Shown: positions 15,719 to 24,937, counted from the first letter of the stretch. The stretch: DNA of 64,000 nucleotides from Gemmatimonas phototrophica (GCF_000695095.2 NZ_CP011454.1:310001-374000), one strand, 5' to 3'. Numbers and translations: made by a program. The notes: generated from the letters alone by a model not told the origin.

Positions 15719-17026
15719 CTACAGCCCGAATTTCTTGAGCTTTTCGAGCAGGGTGGAGCGGGCAATGCCGAGGGAACGGGCGGCGGCGGAGCGGTTGCCG
15801 TCGTAGGCGTCGAGGGCGAGGCGAATGGTGTCGCGTTCGGCTTCCTCGAGGGTGCGCGGGGCGGTGGGGGCGCGAGGGGGCGCGGTGGCCGCGCTGTCGC
15901 TGGGGAGCCCCAGGTGCACCACATCAATGGGCGCGTGCTCGGCGAGGATGGCGGCGCGCCAGAGGGTGTTTTTGAGCTCGCGGATATTGCCCGGCCAGCG
16001 GTAGGCGACGAGGGCCTCTTCGGCGGCGCGGGTGAGGTTGGCGCCTTTCAGCAGAAAGCTGTGCGCCATGGGAAGAATTTCGTCCGGGCGGGCGCGCAGC
16101 GGCGGCAGGGTGAGGGTGAGCACCTGCAGCCGGTAATAGAGGTCGGCGCGAAAACGGCGGTCGGCGACGGCGTCAGCGAGGGGCTGGTGGGTGGCGCCAA
16201 TGACGCGGGCGTTTGAGCGCAGTGAGGTGGTGCCGCCCAGGCGTCGGAAGGTGCGTTCCTCGAGAACCTTGAGCAGCCGAGGCTGTACGTCGCTGCTCAA
16301 TTCGGCGATTTCATCGAGGAAGATGGTGCCATCGCCAGCCACTTCGAGGAGGCCGCGCTTGGCCTGGCGGGCGTCGGTGAAGGCGCCGCGCTCGTGCCCA
16401 AACAGCTCGCTTTCAAAGAAGGTGGTGGAGAGCGACGCGCAGTTGATCTCCACGAACGGCGATTGGTTTCGTGCCGAACGATCGTGAATCTGCCGGGCCA
16501 CGTAGCCCTTGCCGGTACCAGTTTCCCCTTGCAGGAGCACTGGAGCGTCGGCGTTGCGGGCGGCCAGGTCGATGAGATCGTCGATGGTGGGGGCGAGGGA
16601 CGGGGCGGAGGGGGCGTCGGCGCGCGCGTGGGCCCGCAGGACGGCGACTTCCTGCTGGAGGCGACCGCGTTTGGCGGCCCTTTCCACGGCGGCGGCGAGC
16701 GCTTCGAGGTCAACGGGCTTCTCGAGCAGATCGGCGGCGCCGTGGTGCATGGCTTTCACCGCGGTCTGCACATCGGCGTGGCCGGTGAGCACAATGACCG
16801 CGAGTTCGGGGTCATCGGCGAGCAAGGCGTCGAGGGCCACGATACCGTTGGCGTCGGGGAGCCGCAGGTCGAGCAGTACGACGTCTGGTGCATGTTCGGC
16901 GGCGAACTGTCTGCCCTGCGAAGCCGTGGCGGCCCCGCGGGCGGTGTAGCCGAAGGTCTCGAAGAATTCGACCAGCGTCCCCCGAACGGTGTCGTCGTCG
17001 TCCACGACGAGGATAGACAGCATCAT
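15719..17026 (-). CDS. NtrC-family sigma-54-dependent response regulator
   Basis: A 435-residue regulator. An N-terminal receiver (1-115) has LVVDDDDTVRGTL, phospho-acceptor Asp in VVLLDLRLPD and Lys in LLEKPVDLE. A central AAA+ domain has Walker A GETGTGKGYVAR, the sigma-54 contact loop as ERGAFTDARQAKRG (GAFTDA rather than GAFTGA) and Walker B TIFLDEIAELS. The C-terminal Fis-type helix-turn-helix is DGNRSAAARSLGIARSTLLE. It should activate sigma-54 promoters when phosphorylated by the kinase encoded just upstream (gap of seven bases). The start could be the first or second of two adjacent ATGs at 17026/17023. Confidence 0.95.
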   Translation of the reverse strand: MMLSILVVDDDDTVRGTLVEFFETFGYTARGAATASQGRQFAAEHAPDVVLLDLRLPDANGIVALDALLADDPELAVIVLTGHADVQTAVKAMHHGAADLLEKPVDLEALAAAVERAAKRGRLQQEVAVLRAHARADAPSAPSLAPTIDDLIDLAARNADAPVLLQGETGTGKGYVARQIHDRSARNQSPFVEINCASLSTTFFESELFGHERGAFTDARQAKRGLLEVAGDGTIFLDEIAELSSDVQPRLLKVLEERTFRRLGGTTSLRSNARVIGATHQPLADAVADRRFRADLYYRLQVLTLTLPPLRARPDEILPMAHSFLLKGANLTRAAEEALVAYRWPGNIRELKNTLWRAAILAEHAPIDVVHLGLPSDSAATAPPRAPTAPRTLEEAERDTIRLALDAYDGNRSAAARSLGIARSTLLEKLKKFGL

Positions 17027-17033
17027 GCGTCGA

Positions 17034-18551
17034 TCACGTCGCTGCCGTGGCTGGCAGGGTCAGCGTGAGGGTGGTGCCGGTATCGTGCTGGCTGTCGATG
17101 CTGATGGTGCCGCCGTGTTCGTCCATGATGCGCTGGCAGAGGGCGAGGCCAATGCCTGTGCCACCGGCCTTGGTGGAGTAGAAGAACTCAAAGACGTGCG
17201 GCAGCACTTCGGCCGGGATAGGGGGCCCGCCGTTGGTGAGGCGGCAGCGCCAGCCGCCCACGGGGGAGACCTGGGTGGCGAGCAGCAGTTCGGTGCCTTC
17301 GGGGGCGGCGTCGCAGGCGTTGACCAGGATGTTGCGAAACACCTGCCCCAACTGTTCGGCGTCGAGCATGCTGCGCACCGGGCTGGCCGGCCGCAGGCGT
17401 TTGATGGTGAGGCGATGGGTGTCCAGGCGGGCACGTTCGCCTTCGAGGATGTCGTCCCAGACCACCTCGGGGTCGGCCGGTTGCAGGTGCACCGCGTTGG
17501 GGCGTCCGAATTCGAGCAGCGAGGTGACCATCTTGTTGAGCCGTTCCACCTCGCGCAGAATGCGCCCCACGTTCTTCTCCACCACCGGGTCTTCGCGGGA
17601 GCGGAAGCGGAGGAGCTGCGCCGCCGAGGAGATCCCAAAGAGCGGGTTGCGCAGTTCGTGGGCCACGCCGGCGGCCACTTCGCCAATGGCTTCAAGGCGG
17701 CGCTTGGACTCAACGCGCCGCACCAGCCAGGCGCGTTCGATGGCTACGGCGGTCTGGGCCGCGATCACGGCGAGCACCCGTTCGGTTTCCTCGATCGCCG
17801 ATTCCGACTCCAGCGGTTCGGCGTAGAGGGTGAGGGCGCCCAGCACTCCCTCGGCGCTGACCAGCGGCGCGGTGATTTCGAGCCCGTTGGGGGTGGCTTC
17901 GCGCACCACGTTGCTGGTGGCGAGGGCGTCGAGCCAGGCGCGGGAGAGGCGCAGCTCGATCTCGTCGGGGGTGTAGGCGGCGTATCCCTGCCGATGGGCG
18001 ATCTCGAACCGCCCCGATTCGTCGTCGGCAATGGCGATGACGAAGCCGGTGGAGGGGATGGCGCGCTTGAGCTGCAGCGCGACTTCCTCGTAGACGCGGT
18101 CGAGCGAGATGGCTTCGGCGAGCGCGATGCCGGTATTGATGAGGGCTTCGCGCGAGCGGTGGCTGGGCGTGATATCGACGGTGGCAAAGACAAAGCCGGT
18201 CACGACGTCGTTTTCGCGGAGCGCCGAGACCTGCATGAGGAAGACGCGTTCCTCGTCGGGGGAGCTGCAGGGGAATTCCCAGCGGACGGTGGAGACCTGG
18301 CCGTCCTTGAGCAGTTCCATGGCGTGCGCGATCTGCTCGCGCGAGGCGTCGTCGGCGACGCTGGAGAACACAGAGCACCCGATCACGGCCGATTCCGACG
18401 CGATGGCGGGTGCTCCGTTGTCTTCCGCGAAGCGCGACCAGGTGTTGTTGGTCGCGGTGATGCGCCCTTCGAGATCGACCGACCAGATCGTAAAGGGGAG
18501 CGCATCGAGCAGCCGCCGTGCGAACGACGGCTGCTCGGTGGTGACGTTCAC
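17034..18551 (-). CDS. PAS-GAF sensor histidine kinase, partner of the NtrC-type regulator
   Basis: A 505-residue soluble kinase with no membrane segment. Residues 10-125 are a PAS domain (LLDALPFTIWSVDLEGRIT), 135-275 a GAF-like domain, then HisKA with GEVAAGVAHELRNPLFG (His near 297) and a HATPase_c domain with DAEQLGQVFRNILVNACDA (N box) and STKAGGTGIGLALCQRI (G boxes). It is predicted to sense an intracellular signal and to phosphorylate the NtrC-type regulator whose gene follows seven bases later. It starts with GTG seven bases after the stop of the H1-like gene, so all three are likely cotranscribed. Confidence 0.93.
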   Translation of the reverse strand: MNVTTEQPSFARRLLDALPFTIWSVDLEGRITATNNTWSRFAEDNGAPAIASESAVIGCSVFSSVADDASREQIAHAMELLKDGQVSTVRWEFPCSSPDEERVFLMQVSALRENDVVTGFVFATVDITPSHRSREALINTGIALAEAISLDRVYEEVALQLKRAIPSTGFVIAIADDESGRFEIAHRQGYAAYTPDEIELRLSRAWLDALATSNVVREATPNGLEITAPLVSAEGVLGALTLYAEPLESESAIEETERVLAVIAAQTAVAIERAWLVRRVESKRRLEAIGEVAAGVAHELRNPLFGISSAAQLLRFRSREDPVVEKNVGRILREVERLNKMVTSLLEFGRPNAVHLQPADPEVVWDDILEGERARLDTHRLTIKRLRPASPVRSMLDAEQLGQVFRNILVNACDAAPEGTELLLATQVSPVGGWRCRLTNGGPPIPAEVLPHVFEFFYSTKAGGTGIGLALCQRIMDEHGGTISIDSQHDTGTTLTLTLPATAAT

Positions 18552-18558
18552 CGGAACA

Positions 18559-19635
18559 TCACCGACGCTTGGCGCCCTTTTTGGCGGCTTTCTTGGGCGC
18601 GGCCTTCTTGGCGGCCGGCTTTACGACCTTCTTAGGGGCCGCCTTCTTGGCCGGGGCGGCCTTTTTGGCGGGCGCCTTGGGGGCCGGCTTGGCGACCTTC
18701 TTGGGGGCGGCCTTCTTAGGGGCCGGCTTTACCGCCTTCTTGGGCGCCGGCTTGGCCGCCTTTTTGGGAGCGGGCTTGGCGGCCTTCTTGGCGGGCGCCT
18801 TGGCCGGTGCCTTAGCCGGTGCCTTGGCTGGTGCCTTGGCTGGAGCCTTGGCCGCGGGCGCCGCCTTCTTGGCCGGTGCCTTACTGGCCGGTGCCTTGGT
18901 GGCCGCTGCCTTGGGGGCGGCCTTGGCGGGTGCCTTTGGTGCTGCTGCCTTTGCGGGGGCCTTGGCCGGTGCCTTCTTGGCGGGCGCCTTGGCTTCCACG
19001 ACCGGTTCGGCGGCGACAGGCGCGTCGACCACTTCTACCTTGGCGGCCTTCGGGGCCTTGGGGGCCTTGGGTTCCTTCGGAGCCTTAGGCTCCTTGGGGG
19101 CCTTGGGGGCTTTCGGGGCCTTGGCCGGGGGTTCGTCGCCGAGGTCGTCGATGCCATCGAGGCCGTCGTCCACGCCGTCTACCCCATCCTCAACATCATC
19201 GCCGTCCAGCGGATCGTCGGACTCGTCGTCGAGCAGCAGATCGCCATCTTCGTCGTCGAGTCCGGGCTCGTCGTCGGCGACTTCGAGCACCGGCGCCGGC
19301 TTGGGGGCCTTGGACTTGGGGGCCGGCTTGGGCGCGCCCGGGTTCTTGGGCGGACGGCCGGGACCACGACGCACGATGGGGCGGCCGAAGAGATCGTCTT
19401 CGTCGTCCTCTTCGTCGTTCAGGCCATCCTCTTCGTAGCCGTCATCGTCCTCGGCGTCCTCATCGTCCTCATCGTCGTCTTCGGCGCTATCCCACAGGGA
19501 ATCGCCGTCCTCGGACGTGATGCCGTAGCCGTCTTCCTCGTCATCTTCGTCGTACGACGAGCGTCCGTAGCCCCTCAGATCAACCATCTCGTCACCGATC
19601 AGATGGAGCTTCTCCAACTCGTCGCCACGCGGCAT
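18559..19635 (-). CDS. Histone H1-like Lys/Ala/Pro-rich protein with acidic, AT-hook-bearing N-terminal half
   Basis: A 358-residue low-complexity protein. Residues 1-85 are strongly acidic (runs of Asp/Glu); near 88-98 lies RRGPGRPPKNPG with the GRP core of an AT-hook; a second acidic block (about 115-170) follows; and the last 190 residues are degenerate repeats of PAKKA, KAPAKAPA, KPAPKKA and APKK, ending KKAAKKGAKRR, like the basic tail of eukaryotic H1 and of bacterial H1-like proteins. It should bind DNA through the basic tail and hook, with the acidic part possibly modulating that or binding partners. A good promoter (19708-19736) and an AGGAGG site precede it. The kinase gene follows seven bases later. 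Repeat length will vary between strains. Confidence 0.85.
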   Translation of the reverse strand: MPRGDELEKLHLIGDEMVDLRGYGRSSYDEDDEEDGYGITSEDGDSLWDSAEDDDEDDEDAEDDDGYEEDGLNDEEDDEDDLFGRPIVRRGPGRPPKNPGAPKPAPKSKAPKPAPVLEVADDEPGLDDEDGDLLLDDESDDPLDGDDVEDGVDGVDDGLDGIDDLGDEPPAKAPKAPKAPKEPKAPKEPKAPKAPKAAKVEVVDAPVAAEPVVEAKAPAKKAPAKAPAKAAAPKAPAKAAPKAAATKAPASKAPAKKAAPAAKAPAKAPAKAPAKAPAKAPAKKAAKPAPKKAAKPAPKKAVKPAPKKAAPKKVAKPAPKAPAKKAAPAKKAAPKKVVKPAAKKAAPKKAAKKGAKRR

Positions 19636-19707
19636 GACGCCTCCTCTTCAGGCCTTAAGGAACACGGTAAACGCCCACGCGAAACGGTGTGCGTATTTCT
19701 CTTGCTC

Positions 19708-19736
19708 CTATTACACAGAAGCGGACGCAGAGTCAA
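19708..19736 (-). promoter_or_regulatory. Sigma-70-like promoter of the H1-like gene
   Basis: On the minus strand TTGACT is followed after 17 bases by TAATAG, with TGTG just before the -10. This is one of the better vegetative-type promoters visible in the window. It lies about 73 bases upstream of the ATG at 19635, which has AGGAGG four bases before it. Confidence 0.65.
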
Positions 19737-19763
19737 GCGTTGGGCGGAAATTGGGGGCGGGGG

Positions 19764-20903
19764 TCAGGAGACCCTGGGCATTCCCGGGACGTCGCCGCGT
19801 GTGATCACGACCCGCAGCGCGTCGTAAATGCGCGGCTCCAACAGGCGCCCCGCCTGGGTGGCGAGGTATTCGAGCGTGGTGCCGGCGGTCATGGGGTCGC
19901 GGTAGGCGCGCTTGGAGGTCAGGGCATCGAAGGCGTCGGCCGCGGTAAGGACACGCCCGCCAATCGAGATCTCCTCGCCGGCCCGGCCGTGGGGGTAGCC
20001 GCCGCCGTCCCAGTGTTCGTGGTGGTCGCGGATGAAGTGCAGCGCGTCGCCGAGGTGGTGCAGGGGCTGCAGAATCTCGAGGCCGATTTTCACATGGTCT
20101 TTGACGTGGGCGAACTCGTCGACGGTGAGCGGGCCGTTTTTGTTGAGCACGGCTTCGCGGATGCCGATCTTCCCCACATCGTGCAGGCGGCCGGCGGTAT
20201 GGATCAGCTCCACGACGTGGGCGCCTTCCCCCAATTCGGCCGCGATGGCCGCGCCCAACTCCGCCACCCGCTGGGAGTGGCCGCGCAGGTACAGGTCCTT
20301 GGCTTCCATGGCGTTGATGAGCGTTTCCGCCACGCTCACCGTGAGTTCACGCAGCGCCCCTTTTTCGCGCTCCAGCTGCAGGGTGCGCAGCGACACCTCT
20401 TCGCGGATCATCCGGTCCACCGCCCGACGCTCCATGGTGCGCATGCGGCGCATCATGGCCCGCTCCACGGCGGCCTGCAGGTCGGGGAGCTCCACGGGCT
20501 TGGTGAGGTAGTCGAAAGCGCCGTTGGAGAGCGCCTCGGTGGCGCTGGTGGCGTCGTTGACCGCGGTGAGCATGATGACGCCCAGATCCTGATCGGCCAG
20601 CAGCGCCTTGGGGACCACCTCAAGGCCACTCAGCCCAGGCATGCGCAGATCGCAGAGCATGAGCGAGAAGCGCTGGCGCTGCAACGCTTCCAGCGCCGCC
20701 ACGCCGCTGTCGGCCGTCTCCACTTCAAAGCCGCGCGTGCGCAGAAACCGACTGAGCGCCAGGCGAATGGTGGTCTCGTCGTCCACCACCAGAATGCGGC
20801 GCAGCGAGTGATCGACCGTGGCCGCCACCGCGGCTTCAATGGCCTGCACTGCGCCATTGGGTTCGAGGTGCGGAGACGTGGTGTGGTCCATGGAGAGTAT
20901 CAT
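19764..20903 (-). CDS. HD-GYP response regulator (predicted cyclic-di-GMP phosphodiesterase)
   Basis: A 379-residue protein. Receiver domain at about 35-150 with ILVVDDETTIRLAL, phospho-acceptor Asp in LMLCDLRMPGLSG and Lys in LTKPVELPD. After a linker helix comes an HD-GYP domain: LRGHSQRVAELG, LHDVGKIGI (the HD pair), HVKIGLEIL, then HHEHWDGGGYPHGR with the GYP tripeptide, and LTAADAFDAL. It is predicted to degrade cyclic di-GMP when activated. Its start overlaps the end of the large upstream kinase gene by four bases (ATGA), so the kinase is its likely partner. Start ATG 20903 or 20891. Confidence 0.94.
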   Translation of the reverse strand: MILSMDHTTSPHLEPNGAVQAIEAAVAATVDHSLRRILVVDDETTIRLALSRFLRTRGFEVETADSGVAALEALQRQRFSLMLCDLRMPGLSGLEVVPKALLADQDLGVIMLTAVNDATSATEALSNGAFDYLTKPVELPDLQAAVERAMMRRMRTMERRAVDRMIREEVSLRTLQLEREKGALRELTVSVAETLINAMEAKDLYLRGHSQRVAELGAAIAAELGEGAHVVELIHTAGRLHDVGKIGIREAVLNKNGPLTVDEFAHVKDHVKIGLEILQPLHHLGDALHFIRDHHEHWDGGGYPHGRAGEEISIGGRVLTAADAFDALTSKRAYRDPMTAGTTLEYLATQAGRLLEPRIYDALRVVITRGDVPGMPRVS

Positions 20904-23900
20904 ACAGCGAGGGCCGGAAGCACGATGGTGACTGTTGTCCCGACGTCGGGTTCGGAGTCCACGGTAATGGTGCCCCCGTGGGCGTTGATGATACCGTACG
21001 CCACGCTCAGCCCCAGCCCGGTGCCGATGCCCGCGGGCTTGGTGCTGAAGAACGGTTCGAAAATGCGACGGATGATCTCCGCCGGCATGCCCTTCCCCGT
21101 ATCCGTGGCGTAAATGCTGACCTGATCGCCGTCGCGGGCGGTGCGCAGTGTGAGGGTACGTTCACTGCGCTCGTGCATGGCGTGTTCGGCGTTGCTGATG
21201 ATATTGAGCAGCACCTGCTGCAGCTTCTGCGAATCGCCGCTCACCAGCGGATGCTGGGGGTCGAGTTCGAGCTTGAGCGACACCTTGGCGTTGCGCAGCG
21301 GATAGGAACGAAGCCGGATGGTTTGTTCGATCACGCTGTTCACATCCACCGGTCCGCTCCCCCGCTCCGTCTTACGCGCAAACAGCAGCAGATCGTTGAT
21401 GACGCCCTTGGCCCGGTCGCTCTCCTGCTTGATGAGCTGCACCGACTCGCGCTGTTCGTCGCCCAGCTCCTCTTCCAGCAGGATCTGCGCGAACGCGGAA
21501 ATGCCGGTGAGCGGGTTGTTGATTTCGTGGGCGACCCCCGCCACCAGTTCGCCGAGCGCGACCATCTTCTCCGTGGTCCGCAACTGTTCTTCCAGCCGGC
21601 GGTCCTGGCTCACGTTCCGCACGCTCACGACCTGCCCCAGCACGTCGCCATCGTGTCCGGTGAGCGGGCTCACCGTGACCACGGCGGGAAACTCCGTGCC
21701 ATCCAGCCGCCGGTGCACATCGTTGGAGAGCCGAACGCCCGACGCCACCACGCCGCTGCGCATGTCAACACTTTCGCGGGCATCTTCGCCCACCACCAGA
21801 TCCTCGAAGCGCATCTCCATGAGCTCCGACTGCGACCAGCCGTACTCCCGCGCGGCGGCCGGATTGGCATAGCGCACGCCCAGCCGGTCGAGAATGAAAA
21901 TGGGGTGGTTGATGGTGGTGAGCGCGGTGGCCAGCAGATGTTCGCGCTCGCGGGAGAGTCGTTCTTCTTCGTCCAGCAGCAGGGCATCAATGGCCAGCGC
22001 CAGCGACGACGACAGTCGCTCCAGGGTGATGCGGTCGCGGCGCAGCAGCGGCGCGGCCTTGGGAGCGGACACCAGCAACACCCCCAACACACGATCGCGC
22101 GCCAGCAGTGGCACCAGATAGCCCCATTCATCGGGGACCAGCGTCTGCACGTCTCCCGAGGTGGCCTGACGCAGCGACGCAAACTCCATGGGCTTGCCGT
22201 CGCGTGCCACCTGCCCCAGGGGATCCGCCGCCAACGGTCGCACCCCCCGCAGGGTGTCCAGGGTGCCACTGCCGGAGATGTACTCCACCAAGCCGTCGCG
22301 CCCTCGCGCCACGCCAATGGCTTTCCCGATGGACGGGACGTTGCGGTCGAGGACGGCCAGCAGCTCCGCTGCCCCGTCCTCCAGATTCACCGCCTCCAGT
22401 GTGACCCGCGCCAGTTCGGCGGCGCCCTCAGCCCGCTGCCGCTGCAGATCCTGCAGCGAGAACAGCCGGGCCGTTTCCACCGCCGTGCCGGCGTGGCGGG
22501 CAATGATTGTGATGAGATCGAGATCCTGCGCATCAAACGGATGATCTGCCGCAGACATCAGCCGGATCACGCCGGCGCTGCGGTGCCCAAAGCGCACGGC
22601 GGCACACAGTTCCGTCGTCCCTCGTGGCGCATCCGGCCCCGCGTACAGATGCGAGGCGAGGCGTGAAATGCCGGTGTCGGCGGTCAGTCGCGCGAGCGTG
22701 AGGTCGGCGATGGGCGCGATGTCACTGCTGACCATGGTGCCGTTCTCGAGGCGCACCACGCGTCGCAGCTCCGTTCCGGACATGGTGAACACATCGCAGC
22801 TGCGACTGGGGAGCACCAGGTCCACCGCTTCGGCAATCCCGTTGGGGAGACTGTCTTCGCTGGCCAGCTGGGTGAGCTGTTGCTGGGCCCGGGCTAGCAC
22901 CCTGAGCCGATGCGCACGCCGCTCCACCTCGTCCACGTACATGGTGTTGCGAAAGGCGAGGGCAAACTGCGCAGTGATGTCTGCCAGCAGCTGCTTTTCC
23001 CCTTCATCAAAAACGTGCGCGCCGGAGAAGCGGACCGACAACAGCCCCTGTGCGCGCTCCTCAATGAGGAGTGGCAGCAGCGCCGCCGAGTGCACGCCGG
23101 ACTCCTGCAGGGAGACGTGCAGGAGGGTGTTTTCCTCGGCGTTGGAGAATTCCGACACGAAGACCGGCTCGCCCGAGCTGACGATATCGCCGAGGGCCGT
23201 GTGCCAGAAGTTCGCGGCGATCTGCTCGGCGTTCGCGTTGGTCACCCCCCACTGGGTTTCGAAGCGCGCCGTACGAAGGCGGGGATTGGCTTCGTACACG
23301 GCATAGCCAACGGCATGCAGTTCGTTGACGAGGACAGCGGCGAGACTGGCGTACAGAGCATCACGGTTGGGGGCGTTGGCGAAGGCCCGGGCCGACGCGG
23401 CCAACACGGCATTGGCATTGGCGGCGCGAGCCGCGTCCTCGGCGCGGGAGCGGGCCTCATCGGTGGCTTGGTGCGCCCGCTGCAACAGCTGTTCGGTGCG
23501 CAGCACGACGGCCCCCTGCGCGGCGAGATACTCGAGCAGCGCCAGGAGGTGCTCATCCACCGCCCCACTGGCCGGGTTCACTGCCGTGAGCATGGCAATC
23601 ACCGCCCCATCGCGCACAATGGGCGCCACGGCCAGCTGCCGCATCCCCACCAGGCGCTGCACCTCGGGGTTGAGTCGCGGGTTGCCCTCCGCGTCGTTCA
23701 TGTACTCGGCGCGGCGATGCCGGATGACGTCGCGGAAGATGGACGCGCCCTGTTTGAGGGCCAGGCGACGCCCGGCCAGCGCGGAGAGCGTTCCGCTGGG
23801 GGCGACGACGACGTAGTGCTCGTCGTCCACCATTTCTACGACCGCCGCCCCCTCGGCCTCAAAGAGCGTCCGCCCGGTGTCCGCGAGGCGACCGAAAAGT

Positions 23901-24022
23901 TCGTCTTTGGTCAGCGCGTGGCTGGCCAGGTCGCGCGCAAAGCGCGTGAGGACTGGCAGCAGGTCAGCCGGAGCGGCAGCCGCGGCGACGCTGGTGGTGA
24001 CCTGCGGAGTGGTCACGGTCAC
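20900..24022 (-). CDS. Large soluble multi-GAF/PAS histidine kinase
   Basis: A 1040-residue kinase without membrane segments. I see at least three and probably four GAF-like sensor domains in tandem (about 25-175, 210-370, 380-530, 545-690), the first two with typical AVVEMVDDEHYVVVAPSG and LPLLIEERAQGLLSVRFSG patterns. A PAS domain follows (FILDRLGVRYANPAAAREYG, near 715), then HisKA with GELVAGVAHEINNPLTGISA and a HATPase_c domain with LLNIISNAEHAMHE and KPAGIGTGLGLSVAYGI. No receiver is fused. It is translationally coupled to the HD-GYP regulator, so it probably controls cyclic di-GMP. Ligands for the GAF domains are unknown. Confidence 0.93.
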   Translation of the reverse strand: MTVTTPQVTTSVAAAAAPADLLPVLTRFARDLASHALTKDELFGRLADTGRTLFEAEGAAVVEMVDDEHYVVVAPSGTLSALAGRRLALKQGASIFRDVIRHRRAEYMNDAEGNPRLNPEVQRLVGMRQLAVAPIVRDGAVIAMLTAVNPASGAVDEHLLALLEYLAAQGAVVLRTEQLLQRAHQATDEARSRAEDAARAANANAVLAASARAFANAPNRDALYASLAAVLVNELHAVGYAVYEANPRLRTARFETQWGVTNANAEQIAANFWHTALGDIVSSGEPVFVSEFSNAEENTLLHVSLQESGVHSAALLPLLIEERAQGLLSVRFSGAHVFDEGEKQLLADITAQFALAFRNTMYVDEVERRAHRLRVLARAQQQLTQLASEDSLPNGIAEAVDLVLPSRSCDVFTMSGTELRRVVRLENGTMVSSDIAPIADLTLARLTADTGISRLASHLYAGPDAPRGTTELCAAVRFGHRSAGVIRLMSAADHPFDAQDLDLITIIARHAGTAVETARLFSLQDLQRQRAEGAAELARVTLEAVNLEDGAAELLAVLDRNVPSIGKAIGVARGRDGLVEYISGSGTLDTLRGVRPLAADPLGQVARDGKPMEFASLRQATSGDVQTLVPDEWGYLVPLLARDRVLGVLLVSAPKAAPLLRRDRITLERLSSSLALAIDALLLDEEERLSREREHLLATALTTINHPIFILDRLGVRYANPAAAREYGWSQSELMEMRFEDLVVGEDARESVDMRSGVVASGVRLSNDVHRRLDGTEFPAVVTVSPLTGHDGDVLGQVVSVRNVSQDRRLEEQLRTTEKMVALGELVAGVAHEINNPLTGISAFAQILLEEELGDEQRESVQLIKQESDRAKGVINDLLLFARKTERGSGPVDVNSVIEQTIRLRSYPLRNAKVSLKLELDPQHPLVSGDSQKLQQVLLNIISNAEHAMHERSERTLTLRTARDGDQVSIYATDTGKGMPAEIIRRIFEPFFSTKPAGIGTGLGLSVAYGIINAHGGTITVDSEPDVGTTVTIVLPALAV

Positions 24023-24125
24023 GGATGCCTAACCCCTCAGGACAAAGGGCCAGCGGCTTCGCGAGGCCTATGCACGGCGGACACCGAGGGTACCGTGTCC
24101 ACCCAAATAATACCGTTTTTCCGGG

Positions 24126-24165
24126 CGACCGGAGGGGCACTCCGAGGAATACCCCTCCGCGGTCG
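24126..24165 (-). terminator. Hairpin after the zinc-ribbon protein gene
   Basis: CGACC plus GGAGGGG (24126-24137) pairs with CCCCTCC (24152-24158) and GGTCG (24161-24165), a 12-bp stem with a two-base bulge. It begins one base after the stop codon of the minus-strand gene. No clear T-run follows. Confidence 0.6.
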
Positions 24166-24166
24166 G

Positions 24167-24937
24167 CTACTTTTGCGCGTCGGCGACGGCGCGATCGATC
24201 TCGGCGCGGTGGACCTGGTAGTCCTCAAGCTGGGTGGCGAGTTGCGCCGCCAGCACCTTGAGCAGGCGCTGATCGAAACCCTTGGCGGTGGCGTTGTCCT
24301 GGGTCATGCGGGCCGCGCGAGCGGCCAGCAGCAGGCCGAGCAGGTTTTCGGGCTGCCCCTGCAGAATGGTGTCGGCCTGGGCCTTGGCGACGGCCGGGTT
24401 GTTGGTCACTTCGGCAATCCGGCCGAAGTGATAGCGCTCGTCGGCGGTGGGGCTTTCGAGCATTTCGTGCGACGCCAGCGCCATAGGGGCGAAGAAGGCC
24501 ACCGAGTCCACCTTTCCGAACTCCGCGTATTCCATAATACGGGTGTAGAGGCGGTTGGCGCGCTCGCTGGGGGAAAGGTTGGCAATGTTGGGAGCGCCGG
24601 CGCCGCCCGCTCCACCGGCGAAGGGGGCGCCCGCGGGGGCCCCCTGCCCGTCGATGGCCTGGGTGGGGAGCGAGTTGGCTGAGCCGTCCACGGCCGATCC
24701 CTTGGCGGCGCCGAAGTTCTTGCCGGCGACCATGGCGATCAGGGCCAGCAGGGCGACAAAGGCCACGCCCCAGGGGAGCACGGCGGCGACGCCACCCGGC
24801 TGCGCGGCCTTCTGCGCGACGGGGAGGCCCTGGCCGAGGGGGGTGCCACAGCGGTGGCAGAAGCGGGCGCCTGCGGACAGGGCGGCCCCACAGGCGGCGC
24901 AGAACCCAGCGCCAGCGGAAGGATTTGGAGGAGTCAT
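24167..24937 (-). CDS. Zinc-ribbon membrane protein of unknown function
   Basis: A 256-residue protein. Residues 10-40 form a zinc ribbon with two CxxC pairs (FCAACGAALSAGARFCHRCG). A single membrane helix follows (VLPWGVAFVALLALIAMVA, near 55-73). After a Gly/Ala/Pro-rich linker, a helical domain begins NLSPSERANRLYTRIMEYAE and runs to the C-terminus; it may be TPR-like (ERYHFGRIAEVTNNPAVA, NATAKGFDQRLLKVLAAQ). The ribbon would be cytoplasmic and the helical part outside the membrane. Its start is only 27 bases from that of glnA, transcribed the other way, so the two share promoter DNA. Function not known. Confidence 0.8.
   Translation of the reverse strand: MTPPNPSAGAGFCAACGAALSAGARFCHRCGTPLGQGLPVAQKAAQPGGVAAVLPWGVAFVALLALIAMVAGKNFGAAKGSAVDGSANSLPTQAIDGQGAPAGAPFAGGAGGAGAPNIANLSPSERANRLYTRIMEYAEFGKVDSVAFFAPMALASHEMLESPTADERYHFGRIAEVTNNPAVAKAQADTILQGQPENLLGLLLAARAARMTQDNATAKGFDQRLLKVLAAQLATQLEDYQVHRAEIDRAVADAQK

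Noticed and set aside
16989-18635. Long + strand open frame over the kinase/NtrC genes
   Set aside because: Gly/His/Asp-rich antisense frame typical of high-GC DNA; the minus strand has clear PAS, GAF, HisKA and AAA+ motifs.
18109-19827. Long + strand Gly/Leu-rich frame opposite the H1-like gene
   Set aside because: It is the complement of the Lys/Ala/Pro repeats; the minus strand has a good promoter and ribosome-binding site.
20978-22666. Long + strand open frame opposite the multi-GAF kinase
   Set aside because: His/Gly/Arg-rich shadow of a well-conserved minus-strand kinase gene; no family similarity.
22910-24682. 590-codon + strand open frame crossing the kinase and zinc-ribbon genes
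   Set aside because: Spans the border of two real minus-strand genes, which a genuine gene would not; composition is that of an antisense frame.
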